Assembly (NCBI GenBank): GCA_021737645.1
Contig: JAIPDO010000039.1
Span: 1-37,489 of the forward strand
Source of the DNA: Desulfarculaceae bacterium
GTDB taxonomy: Bacteria > Desulfobacterota > Desulfarculia > Desulfarculales > Desulfarculaceae
Direction of reading: 5' to 3'
DNA length: 37,489 bases
The position numbers and the translations under genes are program-made. The notes beneath the pieces are model-generated. The model saw only the letters and a program-made list of their open reading frames with translations. It did no database searches and was not told where the DNA came from. Positions 7,651 through 15,700 of the stretch are shown here, piece by piece (position 1 is the stretch's first letter; each line of letters opens with the position of its first letter).

Positions 7651-8625
7651 ATGCCTGATCCCGCCAATGGGGACAACTGCAAGCTGGAAGAAGAGCTTTC
7701 CCGGGAGCTGCACCAGGAACTGCCCGAAGTGGTGCGCGAATTGGTGGCCAGCTGCGGCACCCAGGAATGTTTCGAGCACATAAGCCCGGTGCCCCTGCCC
7801 AGCCAGGAGGCGGTCAAGCGCATCGTGGCCAAGGCCCGCAAGGCGCTGTTTCCCGGCTATTTCGACGGCCACAAAATCGAGCAGGTTAATCTGGAGTACC
7901 ACATGGGCATGGAGCTGACCGAACTCTATGAACTGGTGGCCGACCAGATCACCTGGGCGGTGCGCCACGATTGCTTCCGCCACGACCTGAGCTGCACCCA
8001 TTGCGGCGACCGGGGCCAGCGGGCCGCCTTGGGCTTTGTGCAAGGCCTGTCCGAGATCCGCCGCCTACTCTCGCTGGATGTGCTGGCCGCCCAGGAGGGC
8101 GACCCGGCCAGCGGCGGGGTGGACGAGATCATCTTCTCCTATCCCGGCCTGTTCGCGGTCACGGTGTACCGCCTGGCCCATCTACTGCGTCATCTGGAAG
8201 TGCCGCTTTTGCCGCGCATGATGAGCGAATACGCCCATGCCCAGACCGGCATCGACATCCATCCCGGCGCTGAGATAGGCAAGAGTTTTTTCATCGACCA
8301 CGGCACCGGGGTGGTCATAGGCGAAACGGCGGTGATCGGCGAGCAGGTGCGCCTGTACCAGGGAGTCACCCTGGGGGCGCTGTCGCTGTCCAAGGAGCAG
8401 GTGGAAAACCTGCGCGGGGCCAAGCGCCATCCCACCATCGAGGACAACGTAATCATCTACTCCGGGGCCACCATCCTGGGCGGCCAGACCGTGGTGGGGG
8501 CGCGCAGCGTCATCGGGGGCAACGTGTGGCTCACCGACTCGGTGCCCCCGGACACCAAGGTATTCGTGGAAAAGCCAGAGTTGGTATACGTGGGCGCCAG
8601 GCGGCCCGGAAAGGATCGAGCATGA
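7651..8625 (+). CDS. cysE: Serine O-acetyltransferase
   Basis: A 324-residue enzyme making O-acetylserine from serine and acetyl-CoA, the first step of cysteine synthesis. The C-terminal left-handed beta-helix is clear: hexapeptide turns run from [22 protein letters not shown] through [23 protein letters not shown] to [23 protein letters not shown]. The His of DHGTG and the Asp/Glu around it form the known catalytic site. The roughly 180-residue helical N-terminal part, including two Cys in LSCTHCGD, is longer than in EpsC-type enzymes. I prefer the ATG at 7651 because AGGAAAGG lies 8 nt upstream; a GTG two codons earlier is too close to it. The stop overlaps the cysK start in ATGA, so translation is coupled. 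Confidence 0.93.
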   Translation: MPDPANGDNCKLEEELSRELHQELPEVVRELVASCGTQECFEHISPVPLPSQEAVKRIVAKARKALFPGYFDGHKIEQVNLEYHMGMELTELYELVADQITWAVRHDCFRHDLSCTHCGDRGQRAALGFVQGLSEIRRLLSLDVLAAQEGDPASGGVDEIIFSYPGLFAVTVYRLAHLLRHLEVPLLPRMMSEYAHAQTGIDIHPGAEIGKSFFIDHGTGVVIGETAVIGEQVRLYQGVTLGALSLSKEQVENLRGAKRHPTIEDNVIIYSGATILGGQTVVGARSVIGGNVWLTDSVPPDTKVFVEKPELVYVGARRPGKDRA

Positions 8626-9554
8626 CCACCAACATCAATCCCGACGTCATCCGCGCGGTGGGGGGCACCCCCCTGGTGCTTCTTAGTGAAAACTGCCTGG
8701 CGGGCATGGTGGCCCCGGTGGTGGCCAAGCTGGAGTACCAAAACCCGTTGGGATCGGTGAAAGACCGCATCGCGGTGTCCATGATCGGCGCGGCCGAGGC
8801 CGAGGGCAAGATCGACCACGATACCCTCATCGTGGAGCCCACCAGCGGCAACACCGGCATAGGCCTGGCCTTTGTCTGCGCGGTGAAAAAATACCGTCTG
8901 CTTCTTACCATGCCCGAGTCAATGAGCATCGAGCGGCGCAAGTTGCTCAAGCACCTGGGGGCCGAGCTGGTGCTCACCCCGGCGGCGGGGGGCATGAAAG
9001 GGGCCATCGACAAGGCCCGGGAGATATTGGCCGAGAGCCCCAAGGCCTTTATGCCCAACCAGTTCGCCAACCCGGCCAACCCGGCCATCCACCGCAACAC
9101 CACCGGGCCCGAGATCTGGCGCGACACCGGCGGGGCGGTGGACATCCTGGTGGCCGGAGTGGGCACCGGGGGCACCATCACCGGGGCGGGGGAGTATCTC
9201 AAATCCCAGAAGCCGGAGCTACAGGCGGTGGCCGTGGAACCGGCCGACAGCCCGGTCTTGAGCGGCGGCCAGCCCGGCCCCCACAAGATTCAGGGCATCG
9301 GGGCGGGTTTCGTGCCCGAGGTGCTAAACCGGGAGATCATCGACGAGGTGATAACCGTGACCAACGATCAGGCCATGGACACCGCCCGTTTGCTGGCCCG
9401 CCAGGAGGGCCTGTTGTGCGGCATCAGCTCCGGGGCGGCGGCCTGGGCGGCCTGGCAACTGGCCCGCAGGCCGGAGAACGTGGGCAAGACCATCGTGGTA
9501 GTGCTGCCCAGCACCGGCGAGAGGTATCAGTCCACCGAGCTGTATCTGGACTGA
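8622..9554 (+). CDS. cysK: Cysteine synthase (O-acetylserine sulfhydrylase)
   Basis: A 310-residue PLP enzyme that converts O-acetylserine and sulfide to cysteine. PLP-binding Lys47 lies in NPLGSVKDR; the substrate loop is [13 protein letters not shown]; the phosphate-binding glycines are [12 protein letters not shown]; the Ser that contacts the PLP ring nitrogen is in GISSGAAAW. Length and motif order are standard for CysK/CysM type A enzymes. The start ATG overlaps the cysE stop by 4 bp. Serine acetyltransferase and this enzyme form the cysteine synthase complex in other bacteria, but the usual CysE C-terminal Ile that plugs the CysK site is not seen here: CysE ends GKDRA. A copy of the structured repeat begins 2 bp after the stop. 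Confidence 0.95.
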   Translation: MTTNINPDVIRAVGGTPLVLLSENCLAGMVAPVVAKLEYQNPLGSVKDRIAVSMIGAAEAEGKIDHDTLIVEPTSGNTGIGLAFVCAVKKYRLLLTMPESMSIERRKLLKHLGAELVLTPAAGGMKGAIDKAREILAESPKAFMPNQFANPANPAIHRNTTGPEIWRDTGGAVDILVAGVGTGGTITGAGEYLKSQKPELQAVAVEPADSPVLSGGQPGPHKIQGIGAGFVPEVLNREIIDEVITVTNDQAMDTARLLARQEGLLCGISSGAAAWAAWQLARRPENVGKTIVVVLPSTGERYQSTELYLD

Positions 9555-9556
9555 TC

Positions 9557-9677
9557 CGGCTTCGCCAGGCGGCGCTATGCTGCGTTGCGGGCGGCGCTCG
9601 CCTCCTCGGCGTATTGGCATATACGCCTGCGGGTCTCGCTTGCCCGAGGCCTTGCCTAGCACCACTTGGCTGTGCCG
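9557..9677 (+). repeat. Structured dispersed repeat, copy 1
   Basis: About 121 nt, starting 2 bp after the cysK stop. The outer stem is CGGC-ttc-GCCAGG with CTTGGC-tgt-GCCG (one G-U pair); the central stem is GGCGTAT/ATACGCC (9608-9614, 9621-9627). It shares segments with the other copies: TTCGCCAGG, ATGCTGCGTTG, CCTTGCCT and GGCTGTGCCG. A T-rich run (9710-9716) lies downstream. Between this copy and hsp20 I see only the strong hairpin at 9769-9814. Confidence 0.85.
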
Positions 9678-9768
9678 GTGGTGGGTAGATTGCCTTAGTG
9701 CTGTGCGCTTTTTTTCATAACGCCACCCAATCCCGGTAGAAAATATTCGGGCTGAAAATTTGCCTGAA

Positions 9769-9814
9769 AAAGTTAATCCGGGGGCTTGCAACCGCTTGCC
9801 CCCGGATTAACTTT
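9769..9814. repeat. Perfect 17-bp inverted repeat upstream of hsp20
   Basis: The arms are AGTTAATCCGGGGGC (9771-9785) and GCCCCCGGATTAACT (9798-9812), extended by two A-T pairs, with a 12-nt loop. It lies 63 bp before the hsp20 start. It is not the CIRCE operator (TTAGCACTC-N9-GAGTGCTAA). It could be an operator, a leader hairpin, or a terminator of upstream transcription, though no long T run follows. Confidence 0.8.
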
Positions 9815-9876
9815 ATAGACATATCGATTATGTATTGCGCTGGAATAATACAACAAAACCAGAAAGGAGAAGGACA

Positions 9877-10323
9877 ATGACTTACCTGGTTTCCTACCCG
9901 CAGTTCAGGGGCGTCAACCGCCTTCGCCGGGAGGTTGACGATATATTCAGCCGCTTTTTCGAAACCGGCCAATCCCGGAATATGGCCGAAAACGCCTTCG
10001 TGCCCGCCGTGGACGTGAAAGAGACCGAAAACGCCTTTGAGGTGAGCGCCGAGGTGCCGGGGCTCAAACCCCAAGAGATCAACGTGGAGTACAACGACGG
10101 ACTGCTCACCCTGAGCGGGGAAAAACGCGAAGAGCGCGAAGAGGACAAGGGCAACTACCACGTGGTGGAGCGCCGCTACGGCAGCTTCAGCCGCAGCGTG
10201 CGTTTGCCCAAGGATGTGGACGTGGAGCAGCTCAAGGCCAGCCACAAGGACGGAGTGCTGTCGGTGACGCTGCCCAAGGCGGCCAAGAGCGCCAGCAAGA
10301 CCATCGAGGTGACCGCCGGATAA
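9877..10323 (+). CDS. Hsp20 / alpha-crystallin small heat-shock protein
   Basis: A 148-residue ATP-independent holdase chaperone. The alpha-crystallin domain spans about residues 45-140: VPAVDVKETENAFEVSAEVPGLKPQEINVEY opens it, LTLSGEKREEREEDKGNYHVVERRYGSFSRSVRLP is the central part with the dimer loop, and DGVLSVTLPKAAKSASKTIEV closes it. A C-terminal IxI/V-type motif (KTIEV) follows. The start ATG at 9877 has AAAGGAGAAGGA upstream; the 14 codons before it are rejected. It stands alone, bounded upstream by a strong hairpin and downstream by a terminator. The upstream hairpin suggests its own regulation, but neither a CIRCE site nor a convincing sigma-32 promoter is seen. Confidence 0.94.
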   Translation: MTYLVSYPQFRGVNRLRREVDDIFSRFFETGQSRNMAENAFVPAVDVKETENAFEVSAEVPGLKPQEINVEYNDGLLTLSGEKREEREEDKGNYHVVERRYGSFSRSVRLPKDVDVEQLKASHKDGVLSVTLPKAAKSASKTIEVTAG

Positions 10324-10345
10324 AACCCGCGGCCCTCGACTTTGA

Positions 10346-10378
10346 GGCTCGCCCCACCGGGCGGGCCTTTGTTTTTGC
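10346..10378 (+). terminator. Rho-independent terminator of hsp20
   Basis: A 9-bp stem (10346-10354 with 10359-10367, one G-T pair) and CACC loop, followed by TTTGTTTTT. It begins 23 bp after the stop codon. Confidence 0.85.
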
Positions 10379-10450
10379 TTCCAAGCCTGGTGGGCAGGGC
10401 CTCCAAAACATGCTAAAAGGGATAACCCGCTGTTATGCGGGAGAACCCCT

Positions 10451-10707
10451 AGCCCGCATATTTCACTAGGGCTGGGGAAAACGGGCAACGAGTCAGTATT
10501 CATAGGGCCGTTATCAACAAACGCGCCCATTATCAGGGTACAGTTTGTACCCATCGCCGACACAGCCAGCCGCCGGCAGACAAGGCGTCTGGCAAGTGAG
10601 GGCCGTAGGCGTAGCTAAAGCTGCATCGAGGCCCGAGCGCAGCCAGCAACACCGTATGCCGGTGGCTGGCGCCGTCGGACACGCGGCCCTCATGAAATAT
10701 GCGGGCT
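10451..10707. mobile_element. 257-bp inverted-repeat-bounded unit (MITE-like), copy 1
   Basis: The terminal inverted repeats are AGCCCGCATATTTCA (10451-10465) and its exact complement (10693-10707). They extend inward to 22 nt with two mismatches. No transposase is inside. The interior carries a copy of the structured repeat (10557-10674) in minus orientation. A third half-palindrome, TATGCGGG at 10434, pairs with the left end. The unit ends 15 bp before the start of the next lipoprotein gene and may supply its promoter. A second unit of almost the same length lies at 30121. No clear target duplication is visible. Confidence 0.72.
10557..10674 (-). repeat. Structured dispersed repeat, copy 2 (inside the MITE-like unit)
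   Basis: About 118 nt. Read on the minus strand, its outer stem is GCCAGCC/GGCTGGC, where the solo copies have GCCAGG/CCTGGC. The central stem is short (GTAGC/GCTGC on the plus strand, one wobble). Stem positions are matched while the bases differ from other copies. Confidence 0.78.
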
Positions 10708-10722
10708 ATGGAGCTGTAGGTT

Positions 10723-11406
10723 ATGCGCGCTTTGTCACTCGCCGGCTTCGGCCTGGCCCTGCTCACCCTCATGGCCACTATTTTCGCCTGCGGCGGCGGA
10801 CCCACCGCGGCGGAGTACTACCGCGACGAGTCCACCATGAATCTGTCCGCCTTTCCCAAGGCGGCCATGACCTACGGCACCGGACTGAACCAGTGGACCT
10901 ACACCAGCAAAAGCTCCAGCGACAGCGGCGGCGGCAGCGGCGGCGGCAGCGGCGGCAGCAGCGACGACACCGGAGGCGTCAAAATTCAGCTTCGCCTGAA
11001 TGTCGAGCGTGAGTTCAACTTTGAGGTCAAACTCAAAAACCTGAACCAAAACCCCATCACCATCGACTGGGCCAACACCTACTACGTCAACGGCGGGGGG
11101 TATAAGTACCATGTAGCCCACCAGGGCGTGCCCTACTGGTCGCCGCTGAGCAAGCTCAAGCCCACCCAGGTAGGCCCCGGCCAGACCATTGAAGACGCCC
11201 TGCAGCCGGCTCGCCAGCTAAAGCGCGACGGCCAGTGGGTTTTGGCCCCGCTGACCGATCCCCAGATCGCACAGGGCGATTGGCCCAACCAACTCACCAT
11301 CCTAATGCCCATTGTCAGCAATGGCGTGGAGACGGTGCATCGCCTCGAAATGAATATCGACGCCCTGGATCCCATGGATAACTGGGGAGGGCCTTGGTAC
11401 TACTAG
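10723..11406 (+). CDS. Predicted lipoprotein with Gly/Ser linker, unknown family
   Basis: A 227-residue predicted lipoprotein that I do not recognise. The signal peptide ends with a lipobox, ATIFAC, so Cys23 would be lipidated; GGG follows, which favours the outer membrane over Asp-mediated retention. A flexible segment SGGGSGGGSGG (about residues 67-82, coded by GGC/AGC repeats at 10917-10965) separates a short N-terminal part from a folded domain beginning GVKIQLRLNVEREFNFEVKLKNLNQNPITIDW. That domain looks beta-rich and ends in Trp/Tyr (NWGGPWYY). The start codon is 15 bp past the MITE-like unit, with only a weak TAGG ribosome motif. It precedes another lipoprotein gene by 13 bp; the two probably form an operon. 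Confidence 0.75.
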   Translation: MRALSLAGFGLALLTLMATIFACGGGPTAAEYYRDESTMNLSAFPKAAMTYGTGLNQWTYTSKSSSDSGGGSGGGSGGSSDDTGGVKIQLRLNVEREFNFEVKLKNLNQNPITIDWANTYYVNGGGYKYHVAHQGVPYWSPLSKLKPTQVGPGQTIEDALQPARQLKRDGQWVLAPLTDPQIAQGDWPNQLTILMPIVSNGVETVHRLEMNIDALDPMDNWGGPWYY

Positions 11407-11419
11407 GATTGTCTTGCCC

Positions 11420-11944
11420 ATGCTCCGCCGCGCTCTGATAAGGGGCGCGGCGGCTGGGCTGCTCCTGCTGTTGGCCCTGGCCGCCCTGGCCTGCGCCACG
11501 GCAGGCACCCAGGATCCCGGCCCCGACCCGGCCAGGGTGCGGGTGCTGGTGGATTTAAAAGAAGACCGCAGCCTGTTCAACCAATTCGACGACACCACCC
11601 CCTACACCAGTTGGGACTGGGGCTTGTACCTGGTGCATGAGGGGCGCAACGTGCCTCTGCGTCCGGACCCGCCCCAGGAGCTAAAGGTGATCCGCACCCC
11701 CCGCCTGGTGCGCGACACGGTATTCCTGGCCCCGCCGGGCAAGCACACCCTGCGCCTGATCGTCCACGGCAGCGTGGGAGTGCGCCAGGGATGGACCTAC
11801 TGGCCCATCACCACTGTTTTAGTCAATCAAACCTTTGAGCTGGAATTGAAGCCTGGCGGGAAAACCACTCTGCGCCCCACCCTGGTGCACAGCAACGACC
11901 GGGGCAACCTGATCGATCCTTACAGCGTGCCCAGAGGAAATTAA
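11420..11944 (+). CDS. Predicted lipoprotein, unknown family
   Basis: A 174-residue protein without a family I can name. The signal peptide has an Arg-rich start (MLRRALIRG), a long Leu/Ala core and the lipobox ALAAC-like stretch LAALAC, predicting an acylated Cys. The mature domain reads as beta-rich: VRVLVDLKEDRSLFNQF, VFLAPPGKHTLRLIVHGSV and QTFELELKPGGKTTLRPTL, reminiscent of Ig-like or PEGA-like surface domains, though I see no firm match. A TTG at 11414 is 5 nt from an AGGA motif and would add two residues; the ATG at 11420 is preferred on codon grounds. It follows the previous lipoprotein gene closely. Its stop shares the palindrome TTAA with the convergent tolC-like stop. Confidence 0.72.
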   Translation: MLRRALIRGAAAGLLLLLALAALACATAGTQDPGPDPARVRVLVDLKEDRSLFNQFDDTTPYTSWDWGLYLVHEGRNVPLRPDPPQELKVIRTPRLVRDTVFLAPPGKHTLRLIVHGSVGVRQGWTYWPITTVLVNQTFELELKPGGKTTLRPTLVHSNDRGNLIDPYSVPRGN

Positions 11945-13257
11945 CGCGAAGCCACCCGGCTGTTGGTCAGGGGACGCCCTATGGCCCGCTCCAGGGCGGC
12001 GAAGGCCTGCAAGTAGTTGTAGCGGGCCCGGACCACCACGCTGCGGGCATCGAACAGGCTCACCTGGGCATCGGTGAACTCGATGGCGTTGCCCACCCCC
12101 GCGTCGTAGCGCCCCTGGGCCAGACGGAAGTTCTCCTCCGCGCTCATGCGCGCCGTCTCGGCCACTTCGATGCGCTCGGCCGATTCCTTGAGCACCAGCC
12201 AGGCCTGCTCCACCTCCTGGGAGATGCTAAGCTCCAGCTCCTTTAGCAGGGCCTGGCGCTGGCGCACCTGGGCCTGGTATTCGCTCACTTGGCCCTTGGT
12301 GAGAAATCCCGAGAACAGGGGCCAGGTAAGATACACCCCGGCGCTCCAGCCCTTGTCCAGGGGGAAGTCGGCATTGGCCAGCTCATAGTCCGCCCCGGCG
12401 TCAAAGCTGGGCCAGAAGCCGCCCTTGGCCGAGGTTAGGCGTCCCTCGGCGGCCTGGATGCCCGCCTGCAGGCTGGCCGCCTCGGGTCGCTGCTTCATGG
12501 CCTCGGCAACCAGGGGATCCAGTTTGGCCGGCAGGGGAGGGCTCACCGTTATGTCGGCCAGGGTGTATTCGCCGGGATAGGGCCGCTTGCCCATCACTTT
12601 TTCCAGGGCCACCCGCGCCCGGCGGCGGTTGTATTGGGCCGTGATCAGGGCCAGGCGGGCGTTGGCCAAATCCACCATGGCCCGGGTCACGTCGATTTTG
12701 GGCCTCAGGCCGGTGCTGTAATAGCCCTTGGCCTGCTCCACGTGCTTGGCCTGGGAGGCCAGGGTCTTTTGAGCCACGGTGACCAGGTGCTGGTTCTTGA
12801 GCACCTCGAAGTACTGGGCCTTGACCTCCAACACCACCTTTTCCCGCTGAGTGACCAGGTCATGGCGGGTGGCGCTAAGCTCCTGCTTGCTGGCCTCCAC
12901 CTTGCCCCCGGTCTGGCCGAAGTCGTAGATTTTCTGGGTTACGCCCAGGTCGGTCTCGTAATAGTTGTAGTGGTTGCTGCTGGAGCCTTCCAGGGCGGAG
13001 ATACGCGACTGCTCGGAGTAGTTGCGGCTGTAGCCCGCCGAGCCGGTGAGTTGGGGCCACCAGCGGGAGGTGCTCTGGGTCAGACGACCCTCGGCCTGAG
13101 CCACCCCCTGGCGGGAGGCCTCCAGGGTGGGGTTCTGTTTAAGGGCCAGCGACACCGCCCCGCTCAGGGTAAGCTCCCGCTCCGCCCCGGCAGCAGGAAA
13201 AGCCACCAGGGCCATCAGGCCCGCCAGCAATATTGCCCCGCCGCGCACCCTAGTCAT
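11941..13257 (-). CDS. TolC-family outer-membrane efflux protein
   Basis: A 438-residue outer-membrane channel protein (OEP family) with a cleavable signal peptide (FPAAGAE). Two OEP repeats are visible: the first starts LTLSGAVSLALKQNPTLEASRQGVAQAEGRL, the second at about residue 235, with GGFWPSFDAGADYELANADFP marking its first strand. Each holds long heptad-rich helices such as RQRQALLKELELSISQEVEQAWLVLKES, which build the periplasmic tunnel. Such proteins serve RND, ABC or type I export systems, but no inner-membrane pump or adaptor is encoded nearby. A GGGAGG ribosome site precedes the ATG at 13257. It lies 70 bp downstream of the SDR-like gene on the same strand. The stop codon overlaps that of the convergent lipoprotein gene. 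Confidence 0.92.
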   Translation of the reverse strand: MTRVRGGAILLAGLMALVAFPAAGAERELTLSGAVSLALKQNPTLEASRQGVAQAEGRLTQSTSRWWPQLTGSAGYSRNYSEQSRISALEGSSSNHYNYYETDLGVTQKIYDFGQTGGKVEASKQELSATRHDLVTQREKVVLEVKAQYFEVLKNQHLVTVAQKTLASQAKHVEQAKGYYSTGLRPKIDVTRAMVDLANARLALITAQYNRRRARVALEKVMGKRPYPGEYTLADITVSPPLPAKLDPLVAEAMKQRPEAASLQAGIQAAEGRLTSAKGGFWPSFDAGADYELANADFPLDKGWSAGVYLTWPLFSGFLTKGQVSEYQAQVRQRQALLKELELSISQEVEQAWLVLKESAERIEVAETARMSAEENFRLAQGRYDAGVGNAIEFTDAQVSLFDARSVVVRARYNYLQAFAALERAIGRPLTNSRVASR

Positions 13258-13327
13258 CGGCCAACCTCCCGGCCCCCGGGGACCGCTGTTGTGTTGCGCT
13301 CAAGCTTAGATGTAGGCGAGGTGAAGG

Positions 13328-14881
13328 TCAATGGGGTGCGGGCAAATGGCAAGCCTGGGCATCGTCCGGGTCAAAGGGCTGGGCCGGGCCGCCGGGCGGG
13401 GCCCCAGCGGTTCGGGCCAGGCCCGGCAGCATGCCCTGGAACACCCAGTGGTGCAAGGGCCAGACCCCGTACCAGTAAGCCAACCCACTAATACCACTGG
13501 GCAAAAAGCTGGCCACCATGCGCGCCTCGCAGGCCGCCTCCCCCTGGGGGGTCAGGGTGATCTCCAGGGTGGCTTGGCCCGGCAGCTTCATTTGGGCCAA
13601 CAGGAGCAGCCGCCGGGGAGGCTCCACGGCCAGCACTCGCCAGAAATCCAGGGCCTCTCCCACCCGCAAATCGTCGGTGCTGCGGCGTCCCCGGCCCAGG
13701 CCCACCCCGCCCACCAGCTTGTCCAGGGCCCCGCGCAGCTTCCACAGCCAGCTCTGGTAGTACCAGCCCCGGCGGCCGCCCACCCCGGCCAAATGGGGCC
13801 ACACCGTCTCAACCGGCAAGGGGATGCCCAGGCGGTAGCCCGCCCGGAGCACCGTGCCCCCGGCATAGGGCGCGTCGCCGCAGGTAACCCACTCGGGCGG
13901 GTTCAGCTCCCCCGCGTCCATCCAGCAGCTTTCCACTTGGTCCTGGGCCAGGCGCTCAAGGGCGGTGCGGATGGCCTGGCGGCAAGTGACCAACTCCTGG
14001 GGGATCACTTGGCGGATTCTGGTGTCCCCACAGACCACCGTGTTGCGCAGGCCCTCGGCCAGGGGGCGGCCCAGGCTGGCCGGCACCGGGGTGACCAGAT
14101 GAATCCAGTAGCTGCTCAGGCGGGGGCTGAACACCGGCACCGGGATGATGACGCGCGGCGGCAGGCCCGCCTCCTGGGCCAGTATCTGGAAAAGTTCGGC
14201 ATAGGTGTGAATGTCCGGGCCGCCGATGTCATAGGTCTGGCCCGCCAGCTCATCGTGCTCCAGGCAGCCGGTCAGGTAACCCAGCACGTTGGAGATGGCG
14301 ATGGGCTGGCAGCGGCTGTGCACCCAGCGGGGAGTGATCATCACCGGCAGGCGCTCGCCCAGGTAGCGCAGCAGCTCAAAGGAGGCGCTGCCCGCCCCCA
14401 GGATCATGGCCGCCCGCAGCCAGGTGCAGGGCACCGCCCCGCTTTGCAGGATATGGCCCACCTCGGCCCGGGAGCGCAGGTGGTGGCTTATGTTGGGGTC
14501 GTCGGGCACCAGGCCGCCCAGGTAGATGAGCCGCCGAACCCCAGCGGCGGCCGCGGCCAGGGACATGTTCATGGCCGCCAGGCGGTCGGCGGCGGCAAAA
14601 TCCTTGGTGCCCGGATTCATGGAGTGCACCAGATAATAGGCAGCCCAGCAGCCCTTCATGCCCTTGGCCAGGGACAGGGGGTCCTTCACGTCGCCTTGCA
14701 CCAGTTCACAGTTAGGATGGGAGGCCCAGGGGCGGCAGGAGAGCTTGTCCAGGGAGCGGCCCATGGCCCGCACCCGGTGACCGGCGGCCAGCAGGCGGGG
14801 GACCAGACGGCCTCCCACGTAGCCGGTGGCCCCCAAAACCAGGACCGGCTCGGCGCGGCGCGGCGGATTGTCTGAACTCAT
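13328..14881 (-). CDS. NmrA-like SDR protein with C-terminal DUF2867-type domain
   Basis: A 517-residue two-domain protein. Residues 1-290 form an extended SDR/NmrA-type Rossmann domain: the NAD(P) motif GATGYVGGRL lies near residue 15, the acidic/polar turn at VQGDVKDP, and YLVHSM, LGGLVPDDP follow. The usual YxxxK pair is not evident, as in atypical SDRs. Residues from about 340 on (YRLGIPLPVETVWPHLAGVGGRRGWYYQSWLWKLRGALDKLVGG) match the DUF2867 part seen in similar fusions, which looks like a SRPBCC/polyketide-cyclase-like fold. The substrate is unknown. The start ATG at 14881 has AGGAGG 4 nt upstream and is preferred to one eight codons earlier. It may be co-transcribed with the tolC-like gene. 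Confidence 0.82.
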   Translation of the reverse strand: MSSDNPPRRAEPVLVLGATGYVGGRLVPRLLAAGHRVRAMGRSLDKLSCRPWASHPNCELVQGDVKDPLSLAKGMKGCWAAYYLVHSMNPGTKDFAAADRLAAMNMSLAAAAAGVRRLIYLGGLVPDDPNISHHLRSRAEVGHILQSGAVPCTWLRAAMILGAGSASFELLRYLGERLPVMITPRWVHSRCQPIAISNVLGYLTGCLEHDELAGQTYDIGGPDIHTYAELFQILAQEAGLPPRVIIPVPVFSPRLSSYWIHLVTPVPASLGRPLAEGLRNTVVCGDTRIRQVIPQELVTCRQAIRTALERLAQDQVESCWMDAGELNPPEWVTCGDAPYAGGTVLRAGYRLGIPLPVETVWPHLAGVGGRRGWYYQSWLWKLRGALDKLVGGVGLGRGRRSTDDLRVGEALDFWRVLAVEPPRRLLLLAQMKLPGQATLEITLTPQGEAACEARMVASFLPSGISGLAYWYGVWPLHHWVFQGMLPGLARTAGAPPGGPAQPFDPDDAQACHLPAPH

Positions 14882-14924
14882 GCGGCCTCCTATCCCCCGC
14901 TTCATTGCAGCACAGGCGGTGGTG

Positions 14925-14958
14925 AAAAAGCAACGGGGCCGCCGAAGCGGCCCCGTTG
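14925..14958 (-). terminator. Rho-independent terminator of rubrerythrin gene
   Basis: A perfect 12-bp stem (14931-14942 with 14947-14958) closes a TTCG tetraloop on the minus strand; CTTTTTC follows. It begins 21 bp after the rubrerythrin stop codon. Confidence 0.9.
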
Positions 14959-14978
14959 GGCTCAGGCAGGGATGGCCC

Positions 14979-15476
14979 TTAGTCCATTTTCATAAAGCGG
15001 CTGCCCTTGGCGCCACACACCGGGCAACGTTCCGGAGCCTCGCCCTCGGCGGTGTAGCCGCACACCGGGCATACGTAGTAGGCGTAGTCGCCCGCGCTGC
15101 CGCCCAGGTTGTCCAGGAGCTTCTTGTACAGGTCGGCGTGGATTTTCTCCACCGCGTTGGCCCATTCGAACGAGCGCAGGGCCTCCTTGGCCTCCTCGGC
15201 CTTGGCCGCCTCGATCATCTCCGGATACATGTGCTCAAACTCGTGGGTTTCGCCCTCGATGGCCTCTTTTAGGTTGTCGGCGGTGGAGCCGACGCCTTTA
15301 AGGGCGCGTAGGTGGTTATGGGCGTGCACCGTCTCGGCCTCGGCCGCGGCCCGGAACAGGCGGGCCACCTGGGGGTAGCCTTCCTCGTCGGCTTTCTTGG
15401 CAAAAGCCAGGTACTTGCGGTTGGCCTGGGACTCGCCGGCAAAAGCTTCTTTCAGATAGTCTTCGGTTTTGGACAT
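14979..15476 (-). CDS. rbr: Rubrerythrin
   Basis: A 165-residue non-haem diiron peroxidase that reduces H2O2 in the cytoplasm of anaerobes. The N-terminal four-helix ferritin-like domain shows the Glu ligands in LKEAFAGESQANRKYLAFA, AEAETVHAHNHL, EAIEGETHEFEHMYPEM and SFEWANAVEKIHADLY. The last about 35 residues form a rubredoxin-like FeCys4 site: YVCPVCGYTAEG and ERCPVCGAKG. It is somewhat shorter than the ~190-residue Desulfovibrio protein but complete. A GAGAGGGG ribosome site precedes the ATG. It diverges from thiol peroxidase, and the shared upstream region carries a Fur/PerR-like box over its promoter, so peroxide or iron control is likely. Confidence 0.95.
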   Translation of the reverse strand: MSKTEDYLKEAFAGESQANRKYLAFAKKADEEGYPQVARLFRAAAEAETVHAHNHLRALKGVGSTADNLKEAIEGETHEFEHMYPEMIEAAKAEEAKEALRSFEWANAVEKIHADLYKKLLDNLGGSAGDYAYYVCPVCGYTAEGEAPERCPVCGAKGSRFMKMD

Positions 15477-15514
15477 GGTATTTACCCCTCTCTGAGAAGT
15501 TATTGGTTGTTATC

Positions 15515-15533
15515 GATAATGATTACTATTATT
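15515..15533. promoter_or_regulatory. Fur/PerR-type operator
   Basis: GATAATGATTACTATTATT matches the 19-bp Fur consensus GATAATGATAATCATTATC at about 14-15 positions. It lies just downstream of the predicted -10 of the rubrerythrin promoter, where a repressor would block initiation. Fur and PerR sites are hard to tell apart by sequence. Confidence 0.65.
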
Positions 15534-15561
15534 ATATAAAGAACAGTAAGGGCAATGTCAA
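15531..15561 (-). promoter_or_regulatory. Sigma-70 promoter of rubrerythrin
   Basis: On the minus strand TTGACA (15561-15556) is followed by TATATA (15538-15533, 17-bp spacer) or TATAAT (15536-15531, 19-bp spacer). The start codon is at 15476. Confidence 0.65.
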
Positions 15562-15700
15562 GGCGTCGCCCATAAAAAACAGTCTGAGGCATGATCCGTT
15601 ATGTGACAAGCCCCGGCCAACGCTTTTACAATGGAACTAACCCTGAAATTGCCATGGCGATGACCAGCCGCTTGAGCCTGGCCGCCAATAAGGAGAAAAG

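Noticed and set aside
9555..9720. Repeat copy 1 as a rho-independent terminator of cysK
   Set aside because: The stems are interrupted and the nearest T run (9710) is over 30 bp past the structure; the shared repeat family explains the palindrome better.
10533..10805. Minus-strand frame with IFHEGRVSDGASHRHT, similar to one near 30168-30400
   Set aside because: The similarity comes from the MITE-like unit itself; frames inside a palindromic repeat are not evidence of a gene.
10917..10965. Gly/Ser-coding repeat as a CRISPR or tandem-repeat array
   Set aside because: It is a short in-frame linker of GGC/AGC codons within a lipoprotein gene, with no spacers.
13331..14875. A 514-codon plus-strand frame opposite the SDR-like gene
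   Set aside because: His/Gln/Gly-rich shadow frame; the minus strand has a clear Rossmann motif and ribosome site.
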